From: Bacteroidota bacterium
Lineage (GTDB): Bacteria > Bacteroidota > Ignavibacteria > Tepidaquicellales > Tepidaquicellaceae
Assembly: GCA_023429265.1 (NCBI GenBank)
Contig: JAEYVS010000217.1
Span: 1 to 6,817 of the forward strand
Direction: 5' to 3'
Length of the DNA: 6,817 nt
The first letter of the stretch is position 1; each line of letters starts with the position of its first letter. A model generated the notes under the pieces. It saw only the letters and a list, made by a program, of their open reading frames with translations, was not told where the DNA came from and searched no databases. Both the position numbers and the translations under genes were made by a program. Below are positions 1-5,975 of the stretch, piece after piece.

Positions 1-3000
1 GTCCACGACCCTGACTCGCCTCAGCATCCAAACCCGATTTTTAAAATGGAGCAGAACTGGGTAACGCCTGTCTATTATGATATTACTACGAGCGTAACAG
101 ACCTTCCCCCTATAGAGACAGCGAACGAATGCGCCGTTATTACAATATACGGAAAACCCGGCGCTACCCCGGATGGACTTGGAGGGGAATGCTTAATTGT
201 TGAAAATCGAAGACGAATAGGATTTGACAGAAAAATTGCATACCCTGTTGACCCAAATGAGACATTCAAAGGTGGTCTTGCTGTTTGGCATTATGTCCCT
301 CAACAATGGACTCAATTTCCTCCAAATACTTGCAGCAGCGGTGATAGAAGGATAAAATTTATGGCGGCAAACGGTGAAACTGAATTATGTGGAAGCACGA
401 GCATTCCTCAGCATTTTTATGCTTATGATGATGATATAGTTAATCCAGATTATTATAATATTCTTACCTCTAAAACCTACTCAACTAAAAACTTAAAGAC
501 TGGAATTGAGCTCATTGATATCAGCCAGGAAACATACGGAGATCTTTATAGTGAGATGAGTTTTGACCTGGATTATACTATTTCAGAGCCTCCGGATTAT
601 GACTATGTTATCTACGGCAAAGGAACCATTCCTAATGAGGTAGTTACTCTAGCAGGAAATGTTTTCTTTTTTTCCAATAATTTTAATGAATATTATGAAG
701 TTTACCCCGGCACAAATATTGAATCTTATGGAAGTGCACAAGTAAAGAATATAAATGCTGAAGGCACTGCGCAAAACCCGATTACTTTGAGAGGGGTCGG
801 ATATGAAAATCAATCCGAAAAGCACAGGGTAACGACAAATACTTTTGTTGTAAACCAACCGCAGGCATTTCAAACTGTCGATGAAGTCATACTGAAACAT
901 ATAGTTACATATGATATGAATCCAAATTTGCCCGATCTAACGGTAGCTTCTAATAGTACTTCCGTATTACCAGTAACTATGGAGAATATAACTGTAGAAC
1001 ATACTGATCTGGGTGGAGCAGATGATATAGTTTTAATTAATACTGAAATTACATCCCTTGACTTATCCAACTTAAATCTAAAATTATTTGGCAATGCCTC
1101 CCTTCCTGTGAAATGTATGGGAGATATTATTATGGAAGAAGGTAGAGTTGGATTTAGAGGAAGTATACAGTTCGATATACTTAGCAGTACAGAATTTACG
1201 GATTCATATGTCACAAATAAAGATTTTCCAGGTTTAACATATATTGCTTCAGTGTTATCTGAAATACCGGGGGATTTCATTTGGCCCGGTTTAGTTATTT
1301 CCGGTGGAACTGTGGACTTTAATGGTATAGAGATAAACAACGCAGATTACGGGATTTCATCGTCTCACGTTGAAAGATTTGACCTGGTTAATAGCGAATT
1401 TAATAATGGTGGGTCCTATGATGTATTTATGACCTGGCCGAATGTATCAAGAGATAAAGTCAGAATTCTGGACAATGTGTTTAATCCCAATACAAATACT
1501 CAAACAGCGAGTATTTCTATAACAGAGCCATACTGCCCTGTAGAGATCAGCGGAAATACACTGGATGGTATTAGTCTGACAGGAATTTATTTATCAAATG
1601 CGATTGACGTTGAAGTCAACGATAATACTATCGTCGGTGGAAATGGTGATGGCTTTTCTACCGGAATTTTCAGCTATTTCTCCAATGGAACATACAGTTG
1701 CAATGATATTTCGAATTGTAATGATTATGGAGTATTATTGGATAATTCACAGCCCGTATTGCTTAATAACAAGATATATGGAAATGGGATCGGGTTATAC
1801 CTGACATCAAACTCATACCCAATACTTGCGCCTGCCTTTACACAGAGTGAAACTTTTGTTGTGGGTGGATACAATGAAATCTACGGAAATTCCGATGTTG
1901 AAATTTACTGTAATAATACGGATAATTCTACAGCGGTCCCTTACCTTTACGAAGGAAGCAATGCCATTTACGACGGCGAAGGCGATTTTATCTATAATAA
2001 AGAGCCTAATTTTGTCGAGCCTCCTTATATTAGCGCGGAGTATAATTATTGGGGTGGAGGAAGTCCTGAAAACCATCTTTATCCATTGTATTCATTCGGA
2101 TATGATCCGTATCAAACCGAACAGGGTTTTATTGAATGCAATCCGTTTACCGAATCTGAGAATAATTCAAGTGAATCATCTGAATTATTATTACTGGGAA
2201 ATGCACTTCAGCAGGAATATCTGGGGAATTATAGTTCTGCTGTAAGTTACTATAATCAACTTTCCAGTGCCACTAATACCATGGTAAATTCAGTTATGTC
2301 ACTTAATGGTTTGTATTCCGCGACCTATAAAGATGAAGGAAATATGCTTGCCCTCGAAAGCCAGTTCCAAACACTTGCTTCTCAAAATCAGGGTGATACT
2401 ATCTTCTACAGAAGGGCTTTAAATCTTGCCATAGAAACAAAAGTATTAAGAAACACTTTAGACAGCGCATTAATGGCTTATGATGATATAATTAATACCA
2501 GCGCAATTGAAGAAGAAGTTTTCTACGCGATGGTGAATAAGAACAGGGTTATCCGGGTGATCCTGGATAGTCTGATGAATCAGGGAGGAGATGTAATGGC
2601 TAATAATATTGTTGAACTTCAAAGAGAAGCATTAAACATATCTAATAATTCAAAGAGATTCTTCGTTTCAAAAGATGTTGGCGTAAAGAATTCTGATAAT
2701 AGCAGAGATGATAAACTTCGGGCCTTCAGAGATAGAATTAATAATAATATCAGTAATTTTGCATCCTTAAATGAACAGCAAAAATTTAATTTAATCCTGG
2801 AGAAGTCATTGTTTGATCTAATGGAAAGAAATGTCAGATATGACATTAAGACAAAAACAGGCAACATTGATAATCGCATAACTAATGAAATACCGTTTGT
2901 ATATGAACTTTATCAAAATTATCCTAATCCATTTAACCCCACTACAAAAATAAAGTATTCGATTGCTAAGGAAAATTTTGTTAAGATCAAAATTTATGAT

Positions 3001-3159
3001 ATTGCCGGCAGAGAAATGATGACTTTAATAAATACACATCAAACTCCCGGTAATTATGAATTTGAATTCAACGGAACATCTTTATCAAGTGGAGTTTACT
3101 TTTATAAGATCGAAGCAGGCGATTTCGTTCAAACTAAGCGAATGGTACTGGTGAAGTAA
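1..3159 (+). CDS. T9SS-secreted multidomain protein: M6-like peptidase tail, beta-helix, TPR-like region, type A sorting domain (5' partial)
   Basis: The frame has no stop from base 1, so the ATG at 46 is internal and the true start lies outside the window; 1052 residues are visible. Bases 1-380 resemble the end of an M6 (immune inhibitor A-like) metallopeptidase domain: FKMEQNWVTPV, then ECLIVENRRRIGFD, then GGLAVWHYV and IKFMAANGE match the family pattern (K..GWvtPv, yflvENRq..GfD, GLLIWHvde, AdG). The HExxH site would be upstream. From about 640 to 2090 there is a right-handed beta-helix: an entry motif (VYPGTNI, EGTAQNPITLRG), NGI/GNGIG-type rungs such as LLNNKIYGNGIGLYL, and a closing EYNYWGG. 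From about 2155 to 2870 it is helical, with a TPR-like segment (ALQQEYLGNYSSAVSYYNQL). Bases 2896-3156 encode a T9SS type A sorting domain (NYPNPFNPTTKIKYSI; IKIYDIAGREM; SSGVYFYKIEAG; KRMVLVK). It is probably secreted and surface-attached or released. The M6 call is an inference from pattern; the sorting domain is near certain. Confidence 0.88.
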   Translation, partial: VHDPDSPQHPNPIFKMEQNWVTPVYYDITTSVTDLPPIETANECAVITIYGKPGATPDGLGGECLIVENRRRIGFDRKIAYPVDPNETFKGGLAVWHYVPQQWTQFPPNTCSSGDRRIKFMAANGETELCGSTSIPQHFYAYDDDIVNPDYYNILTSKTYSTKNLKTGIELIDISQETYGDLYSEMSFDLDYTISEPPDYDYVIYGKGTIPNEVVTLAGNVFFFSNNFNEYYEVYPGTNIESYGSAQVKNINAEGTAQNPITLRGVGYENQSEKHRVTTNTFVVNQPQAFQTVDEVILKHIVTYDMNPNLPDLTVASNSTSVLPVTMENITVEHTDLGGADDIVLINTEITSLDLSNLNLKLFGNASLPVKCMGDIIMEEGRVGFRGSIQFDILSSTEFTDSYVTNKDFPGLTYIASVLSEIPGDFIWPGLVISGGTVDFNGIEINNADYGISSSHVERFDLVNSEFNNGGSYDVFMTWPNVSRDKVRILDNVFNPNTNTQTASISITEPYCPVEISGNTLDGISLTGIYLSNAIDVEVNDNTIVGGNGDGFSTGIFSYFSNGTYSCNDISNCNDYGVLLDNSQPVLLNNKIYGNGIGLYLTSNSYPILAPAFTQSETFVVGGYNEIYGNSDVEIYCNNTDNSTAVPYLYEGSNAIYDGEGDFIYNKEPNFVEPPYISAEYNYWGGGSPENHLYPLYSFGYDPYQTEQGFIECNPFTESENNSSESSELLLLGNALQQEYLGNYSSAVSYYNQLSSATNTMVNSVMSLNGLYSATYKDEGNMLALESQFQTLASQNQGDTIFYRRALNLAIETKVLRNTLDSALMAYDDIINTSAIEEEVFYAMVNKNRVIRVILDSLMNQGGDVMANNIVELQREALNISNNSKRFFVSKDVGVKNSDNSRDDKLRAFRDRINNNISNFASLNEQQKFNLILEKSLFDLMERNVRYDIKTKTGNIDNRITNEIPFVYELYQNYPNPFNPTTKIKYSIAKENFVKIKIYDIAGREMMTLINTHQTPGNYEFEFNGTSLSSGVYFYKIEAGDFVQTKRMVLVK

Positions 3160-3169
3160 TTTAATTTTA

Positions 3170-3209
3170 ATAATAAAAAAGGCGCTCTTAAACGCGCCTT
3201 TTTTATTAT
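3170..3209. terminator. Bidirectional intrinsic terminator between convergent genes
   Basis: A perfect 16-base inverted repeat (3170-3185 with 3194-3209) encloses an 8-base loop. The core stem is GGCGC/GCGCC, flanked by six A on the left and six T on the right. Read from either strand it gives a GC stem followed by a U tract. It lies 10 bases after the stop of the T9SS gene and 11 bases beyond the stop of the minus-strand gene, so one element can end both transcripts. Confidence 0.9.
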
Positions 3210-3220
3210 ATGTCATCTTA

Positions 3221-3700
3221 TCAATACTTCCAGTCAAACTTGGTTCCATCTTCTTTATAATATATGTATGTCCTTGGAGAGCCGGGGGCTGCATCTGCCG
3301 GGGAGTAACCGAGCCTGTAAAGAACTCCATTCTCAGCGTCTTCTATCATTCCCGAGTAGTCGATATTTATATTGGGATATAAGCTGATGAAGTTTTCTCT
3401 TACCGGGTAGGGCAGCGTATTCGGTTTTATCTCGGATTCCGTCCTGGCGATGCTTCCCTTCTCATCATATGTTATCCAGGTTTTTATTCCGCTCTTGCTA
3501 TATTCCGCGGTATACACATTATCATAAGTATGAATCCAGCGTATTCCTTCGGATATGTCATAAGTGCCTGTATAATTATCGTAGAAACTATTACGGATGA
3601 GAATCGGCACCACATCTTCATCTACATATTTTTGAGCATTCGCGGTACCTGTAAAAAATATAACTCCTAAAATGGCTGCTAAAAATAGTTGCTTAAACAT
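3221..3700 (-). CDS. Exported PepSY-like (DUF2874/BLIP-like) protein
   Basis: This 159-residue protein has a clear Sec signal peptide: MFK, a hydrophobic core (LFLAAILGVIFF), then TANA before Gln23, giving a likely cleavage after residue 22. The mature part has the layout of PepSY-like putative beta-lactamase-inhibitor-like proteins: VPILIRNSF, then IRW...YTAEYSKSG, WITYDEKGSIARTES, LPYPVRENFISLYPNINI, a second Y-rich strand set, and YYKEDGTKFDW. The two halves look like two copies of the helix-plus-sheet unit. Such proteins are common in Bacteroidota periplasms; their molecular role is largely unknown, so no function is assigned. It stands alone: convergent with the T9SS gene and divergent from rpsF. 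The start is supported by an AGGAGA site 8 bases upstream. No lipobox cysteine is present. Confidence 0.85.
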   Translation of the reverse strand: MFKQLFLAAILGVIFFTGTANAQKYVDEDVVPILIRNSFYDNYTGTYDISEGIRWIHTYDNVYTAEYSKSGIKTWITYDEKGSIARTESEIKPNTLPYPVRENFISLYPNINIDYSGMIEDAENGVLYRLGYSPADAAPGSPRTYIYYKEDGTKFDWKY

Positions 3701-3708
3701 TTGTATAT

Positions 3709-3714
3709 TCTCCT
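3709..3714 (-). promoter_or_regulatory. Ribosome binding site of the PepSY-like gene
   Basis: On the minus strand AGGAGA lies 8 bases before the ATG at 3700. It fixes the start and is one of only two strong Shine-Dalgarno sites in the window, the other being that of ssb. Confidence 0.75.
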
Positions 3715-3920
3715 AAATTAATGGTTTTGATTAAAATTCTTAATATTCAGAGAAAGCAATCACAATGCCAGAAATAAGATCAGCATTTTCCATAGTATAG
3801 CCGATGCTGTTAATTAAGATGTCTTAGAAATTGTACAAAACTGTGTCAAAAATGGGCAATACATTATTAATTTAACCGTCCACTTTTTTAGAAAATTCTT
3901 GGGTCATCTGCCTGTAATAT

Positions 3921-3952
3921 CTTGATTATTACCTGTAGATAAGGTATTTTTG
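3921..3952 (+). promoter_or_regulatory. Candidate Bacteroidota-type promoter for rpsF
   Basis: TATTTTTG (3945-3952) matches the Bacteroidota -7 consensus TAnnTTTG at every defined position. CTTG (3921-3924), 20 bases upstream, matches three of four positions of the -33 TTTG element. Transcription would begin near 3957-3960, giving a leader of about 35 bases. The same stretch also reads as a weak sigma70-type pair (TTGATT, 17 bases, TATTTT), so the location is better supported than the promoter class. Confidence 0.45.
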
Positions 3953-3994
3953 AAGCTTTGGTAAAAATAATGTTAAACTAACGGATAAACAGAT

Positions 3995-4426
3995 TTGGCA
4001 AAGAGATATTACGAGTCTTATATTATCTTAGATGGTAATTATGAAGATTCACAGGTTGACGAGATTGTTTCCAAGTATGAGTCTTACCTCAAAGATCACA
4101 GCGCAGAGATTAAAGAGCTAGAGAGAATTGGAAGAAAGCGATTAGCATATCCCATCAAAAAAAGGCTTAATGGATTCTATGTTTGTTATGAATTCCTTGC
4201 CGAGCCGGACCTCATAAAAGAACTCGAAATGAAGTACAGGGTGGATGACGAGATCCTTCGATTCCTCACCGTGCAGACTGACGAGAAGATCCTTGAGAGC
4301 AGAGCAAAACATTTTAAAAGAAAAGCAGAAGAGCTTGCCAAGGCAGAAGCCGAGAGCAAGGAAGAAGAAGGCGCTTCCAAAGAAGTATCCAAGGAAGAGA
4401 AGCCTGCCGAACAACCTGCAAGCTAG
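3995..4426 (+). CDS. rpsF: 30S ribosomal protein bS6
   Basis: bS6 binds 16S rRNA in the small-subunit platform together with bS18. The core (residues about 4-97) matches the family: YYESYIIL at the N-terminal strand, the signature RKRLAYPIKK at 47-56, then GFYVCYEF, LIKELEMKYRVDDEILRFLTV. Residues 98-143 are a Lys/Glu/Ala-rich tail, comparable in place to the acidic tail of E. coli S6 but with more lysine. The start is TTG: an in-frame TAA at 3986 closes the frame upstream and the next in-frame ATG is deep in the fold, so TTG is the only sensible start. No strong Shine-Dalgarno is present; GGATAA at 3983-3988 is the best candidate. It heads the cluster with ssb and rplI. Confidence 0.96.
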   Translation: MAKRYYESYIILDGNYEDSQVDEIVSKYESYLKDHSAEIKELERIGRKRLAYPIKKRLNGFYVCYEFLAEPDLIKELEMKYRVDDEILRFLTVQTDEKILESRAKHFKRKAEELAKAEAESKEEEGASKEVSKEEKPAEQPAS

Positions 4427-4450
4427 ACTTTTAGGGATATTCCAATACGA

Positions 4451-4484
4451 GCTATATGCAGCGGGGGCTGACCGGGGCAATAGC
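4451..4484 (+). promoter_or_regulatory. Bulged GC-rich hairpin in the rpsF-ssb spacer (possible mRNA control element)
   Basis: GCTAT (4451-4455) pairs with ATAGC (4480-4484). After a single bulged A (4456), TGC (4457-4459) pairs with GCA (4477-4479), giving an 8-bp stem. The 17-base apical part is G-rich and contains CTGACCGG, with a possible inner GG/CC pair closed by CTGA. No U tract follows, so this is not an ordinary terminator. It lies in a 116-base non-coding spacer that is otherwise AT-rich. A regulatory role is inference. Confidence 0.35.
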
Positions 4485-4531
4485 AGATGAAAAGATTGTC
4501 GAACTTTTATAAACTAACTTAACCTATTTGT

Positions 4532-4536
4532 GGAGG
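4532..4536 (+). promoter_or_regulatory. Strong ribosome binding site of ssb
   Basis: GGAGG lies 6 bases before the ATG at 4543 and decides for it over the in-frame ATG at 4558. Its strength contrasts with the weak or absent sites before rpsF, rplI and korA. Confidence 0.8.
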
Positions 4537-4542
4537 TAAAAC

Positions 4543-5022
4543 ATGGCTGAATTTAAGATGCCCGAATTAAATTCTGTGATCATTGCGGGAAATTTAACCA
4601 AAGATCCGATCTTTAGACAAACAACGAACGGTACACCTGTGGTTAATTTTTCAATCGCAAGCAACAGAAGATTCAGGGACAAGAACGACGAGTGGAAAGA
4701 AGATGTGTGCTACGTCGGCATTGTTGCCTGGAACAGACTTGCTGAAAGCTGCAGAGACAAGCTCAAAAAAGGAAACGCAGTTCTTGTAGATGGCGAACTC
4801 CAAAGCAGAACTTTCAAAACCGAAGATGGCAATAACCGCACCATCGTCGAAATTAAAGCCAGAAGGATTCAATTTCTCAATAAAAGACTCTCAGGCGTCG
4901 ATGGCGAAGATGAGGACACTATTCTGGAAGATGACTCCGATTCGCATGACTCAGGATTAGATGATGATAATTTTGATTCTCTTCTGTCTCCTGAAGATTC
5001 CGAATTAATCAAAGGCAATTAA
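4543..5022 (+). CDS. ssb: Single-stranded DNA-binding protein
   Basis: SSB coats single-stranded DNA in replication, repair and recombination. Residues about 9-113 form the OB fold: LNSVIIAGNLTKDP, then TPVVNFSIASNRRF, DEWKEDVCYVGIVAWNRLAE, KKGNAVLVDGELQSRTF and IVEIKARRIQFL, in the usual bacterial SSB order. The length (159) is normal. Residues 119-153 form a strongly acidic linker, but the protein ends SPEDSELIKGN and lacks the DDDIPF-type tip through which SSB usually recruits partner proteins; the nearest acidic-aromatic patch is internal (LDDDNFDSLL, 139-148). This may be a lineage variant or a second SSB paralogue. It follows rpsF as in many bacteria. The stop is TAA, with no sign of frameshift in the core. 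Confidence 0.95.
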   Translation: MAEFKMPELNSVIIAGNLTKDPIFRQTTNGTPVVNFSIASNRRFRDKNDEWKEDVCYVGIVAWNRLAESCRDKLKKGNAVLVDGELQSRTFKTEDGNNRTIVEIKARRIQFLNKRLSGVDGEDEDTILEDDSDSHDSGLDDDNFDSLLSPEDSELIKGN

Positions 5023-5045
5023 TTTATCGAATAATTTTACAATTT

Positions 5046-5086
5046 GGGGGCAGGGTTAATGGCTAAATCCTCCCCCCTGTTTTTTT
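5046..5086 (+). terminator. Terminator-like hairpin between ssb and rplI
   Basis: GGGGG (5046-5050) pairs with CCCCC (5072-5076) and, after a bulged C (5051), AGGGTT (5052-5057) pairs with AATCCT (5066-5071, one G-T pair). This gives an 11-bp stem with an 8-base loop. Seven T (5080-5086) follow after CTG. It could end the rpsF-ssb transcript or attenuate transcription into rplI. Confidence 0.7.
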
Positions 5087-5117
5087 GAGAGTGTTATTAA
5101 ATTCATATTAGAATAAA

Positions 5118-5852
5118 ATGAAGATCATATTAAAAGAAGATCACGGTGTCCTCGGTTCTGCAGGGGACGTGGTAGAGGTAAAAGGCGGTTACGCCAGAAA
5201 CTATCTTATCCCGCGTGGAATCGGCAAAGTAGCTAACGCTTCCAACATAAAATCAATGGAAGAGCTTCGCCGTCAACAGCATAAGAAAATCAATAAAGAA
5301 GTAGAAGACGCTAAACAGCTTGCAGGCGAACTGGAAAAAGTCACCCTCGAGCTAACCGTAAAAACCGGCGAAGATAATAAGGTCTTTGGATCCATTACTT
5401 CACAGAACATAACAGATGCTCTGCACGAAAAAGGTTTTTCGAATATAGATAAAAGAAAGATCCTTCTTGCTCATCCGATCAGAGAAATAGGCGAATTCCC
5501 CGTTAAGATTAAAGTGTACGGGGAAGTTATGGCTGAGATCACCGTCAAAGTAGATAAAGAAGGCGGAGAAGAGGTAATCATAGACAGGGTGGCTGAAGAG
5601 GAAAAAGCACGGATTGAAGCCAGTAAGCCAAAAGTCGAAGCAAAAACTGAAGAAGTCGAAACTGCTGCTGAAGAAACAGTTGAAGAATCAGCTGCGGAAT
5701 CAGTTGAAGAAGTAAAATCAGAAGAGACATCTGAAGAACCTGCTGCTGAAGTAGAAAACGAAGAAAAAGCTGAAGAGACAACCGAACAGTCTGATGAAAG
5801 CACTGAAAGTACAGAAGAAAATTCAGAAGAAAATTCAGAAGAAAAGCAGTAA
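5118..5852 (+). CDS. rplI: 50S ribosomal protein bL9 with long acidic C-terminal extension
   Basis: bL9 binds 23S rRNA near the base of the L1 stalk and supports reading-frame fidelity. The N-domain is plain (MKIILKEDHGVLGSAGD, VEVKGGYARNYLIPRG at residues 19-34), followed by the connecting helix (about 42-75, ending KQLAGELEKV) and the C-domain (VKTGEDNKVFGSITSQNI, KRKILLAHPIREIGEFPVKIKVYGEV), complete by about residue 147. Typical bL9 is about 150 residues; this one has 244. The extra ~97 residues are low-complexity Glu/Ala/Ser/Thr/Val/Lys, ending in SEEN repeats, and are probably disordered and negatively charged. The start is the ATG that gives the conserved MKIIL; only AT-rich sequence and no Shine-Dalgarno precede it. 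rpsR, normally between ssb and rplI, is absent. A strong terminator follows. Confidence 0.95.
   Translation: MKIILKEDHGVLGSAGDVVEVKGGYARNYLIPRGIGKVANASNIKSMEELRRQQHKKINKEVEDAKQLAGELEKVTLELTVKTGEDNKVFGSITSQNITDALHEKGFSNIDKRKILLAHPIREIGEFPVKIKVYGEVMAEITVKVDKEGGEEVIIDRVAEEEKARIEASKPKVEAKTEEVETAAEETVEESAAESVEEVKSEETSEEPAAEVENEEKAEETTEQSDESTESTEENSEENSEEKQ
5812..5847 (+). repeat. 12-base tandem repeat at the 3' end of rplI
   Basis: Three consecutive units of CAGAAGAAAATT (5812, 5824, 5836; the third ends GC instead of TT) encode the last TEEN-SEEN-SEEK residues of bL9. The near-identity at DNA level points to recent slippage growth of the acidic tail. Confidence 0.8.
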
Positions 5853-5876
5853 TGGTAATAAATAAGTAGTTATAAG

Positions 5877-5909
5877 AATCCATCCCTGTTTTCAGGGATG
5901 GATTTTTTT
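5877..5909 (+). terminator. Strong intrinsic terminator after rplI
   Basis: A perfect 12-bp stem (5877-5888 with 5893-5904, AATCCATCCCTG and its complement) with a TTTT loop is followed by a run of seven T (5903-5909). It starts 24 bases after the rplI stop and separates the ribosomal cluster from korA. Confidence 0.95.
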
Positions 5910-5938
5910 GTTTCTACTGAATTATTGAATTAAAATTG
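5907..5938 (+). promoter_or_regulatory. Candidate Bacteroidota-type promoter for korA
   Basis: TTTG (5907-5910) is followed, 20 bases on, by TAAAATTG (5931-5938), which matches TAnnTTTG at five of six defined positions. The spacing equals that of the rpsF candidate and would give a leader of about 30 bases. The -33 element overlaps the T tract of the preceding terminator, which weakens the case because T-rich DNA gives TTTG by chance. Confidence 0.3.
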
Positions 5939-5975
5939 AACTCTGTTTAAGTTATTTTGTGTTATACATAATATA

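Larger units (their letters stand above)
3701..3994. other. Divergent intergenic region between the PepSY-like gene and rpsF
   Basis: This AT-rich spacer of 294 bases has no credible gene. It should hold promoters in both directions. A Bacteroidota-type candidate is visible for rpsF (listed separately); no convincing one was found for the minus-strand gene. Two 8-base palindromes, TTAATTAA (3810-3817) and TTGTACAA (3831-3838), sit near the middle, but such short AT-rich palindromes are expected by chance. Confidence 0.6.

Noticed and set aside
1826..2245. 139-codon plus-strand open frame inside the T9SS gene
   Set aside because: It overlaps the beta-helix coding frame completely and its translation has no family features; it is an AT-rich shadow frame.
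3930..3946. Small hairpin TACCT/AGGTA followed by five T upstream of rpsF, as a possible attenuator
   Set aside because: The stem has only 5 AT-rich pairs, and the T run coincides with the promoter-like -7 element, so the hairpin would not be transcribed if that promoter is real.
4245..4490. Plus-strand open frame overlapping the rpsF 3' end and running into the spacer
   Set aside because: It is the +1 shadow of the Lys/Glu-rich tail. The part beyond rpsF is only about 20 codons, with no family resemblance or start signal.
5085..5114. TTGAGA and TAGAAT as a sigma70-type promoter for rplI
   Set aside because: The 18-base spacing is acceptable, but transcription would begin at or after the rplI ATG (5118), so it cannot be the normal promoter.
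4427..5117. Hidden bS18 gene or remnant in the spacers around ssb
   Set aside because: All frames of both spacers were read for an RRRKFC-type or bS18-like stretch; none was seen, and neither spacer is long enough for the intact gene.
5471..5883. Two long overlapping minus-strand open frames opposite the rplI tail
   Set aside because: They give low-complexity Ser- or Leu/Gln-rich proteins that simply mirror the GAA-rich repeats of the acidic tail; there is no ribosome binding site or recognisable domain.
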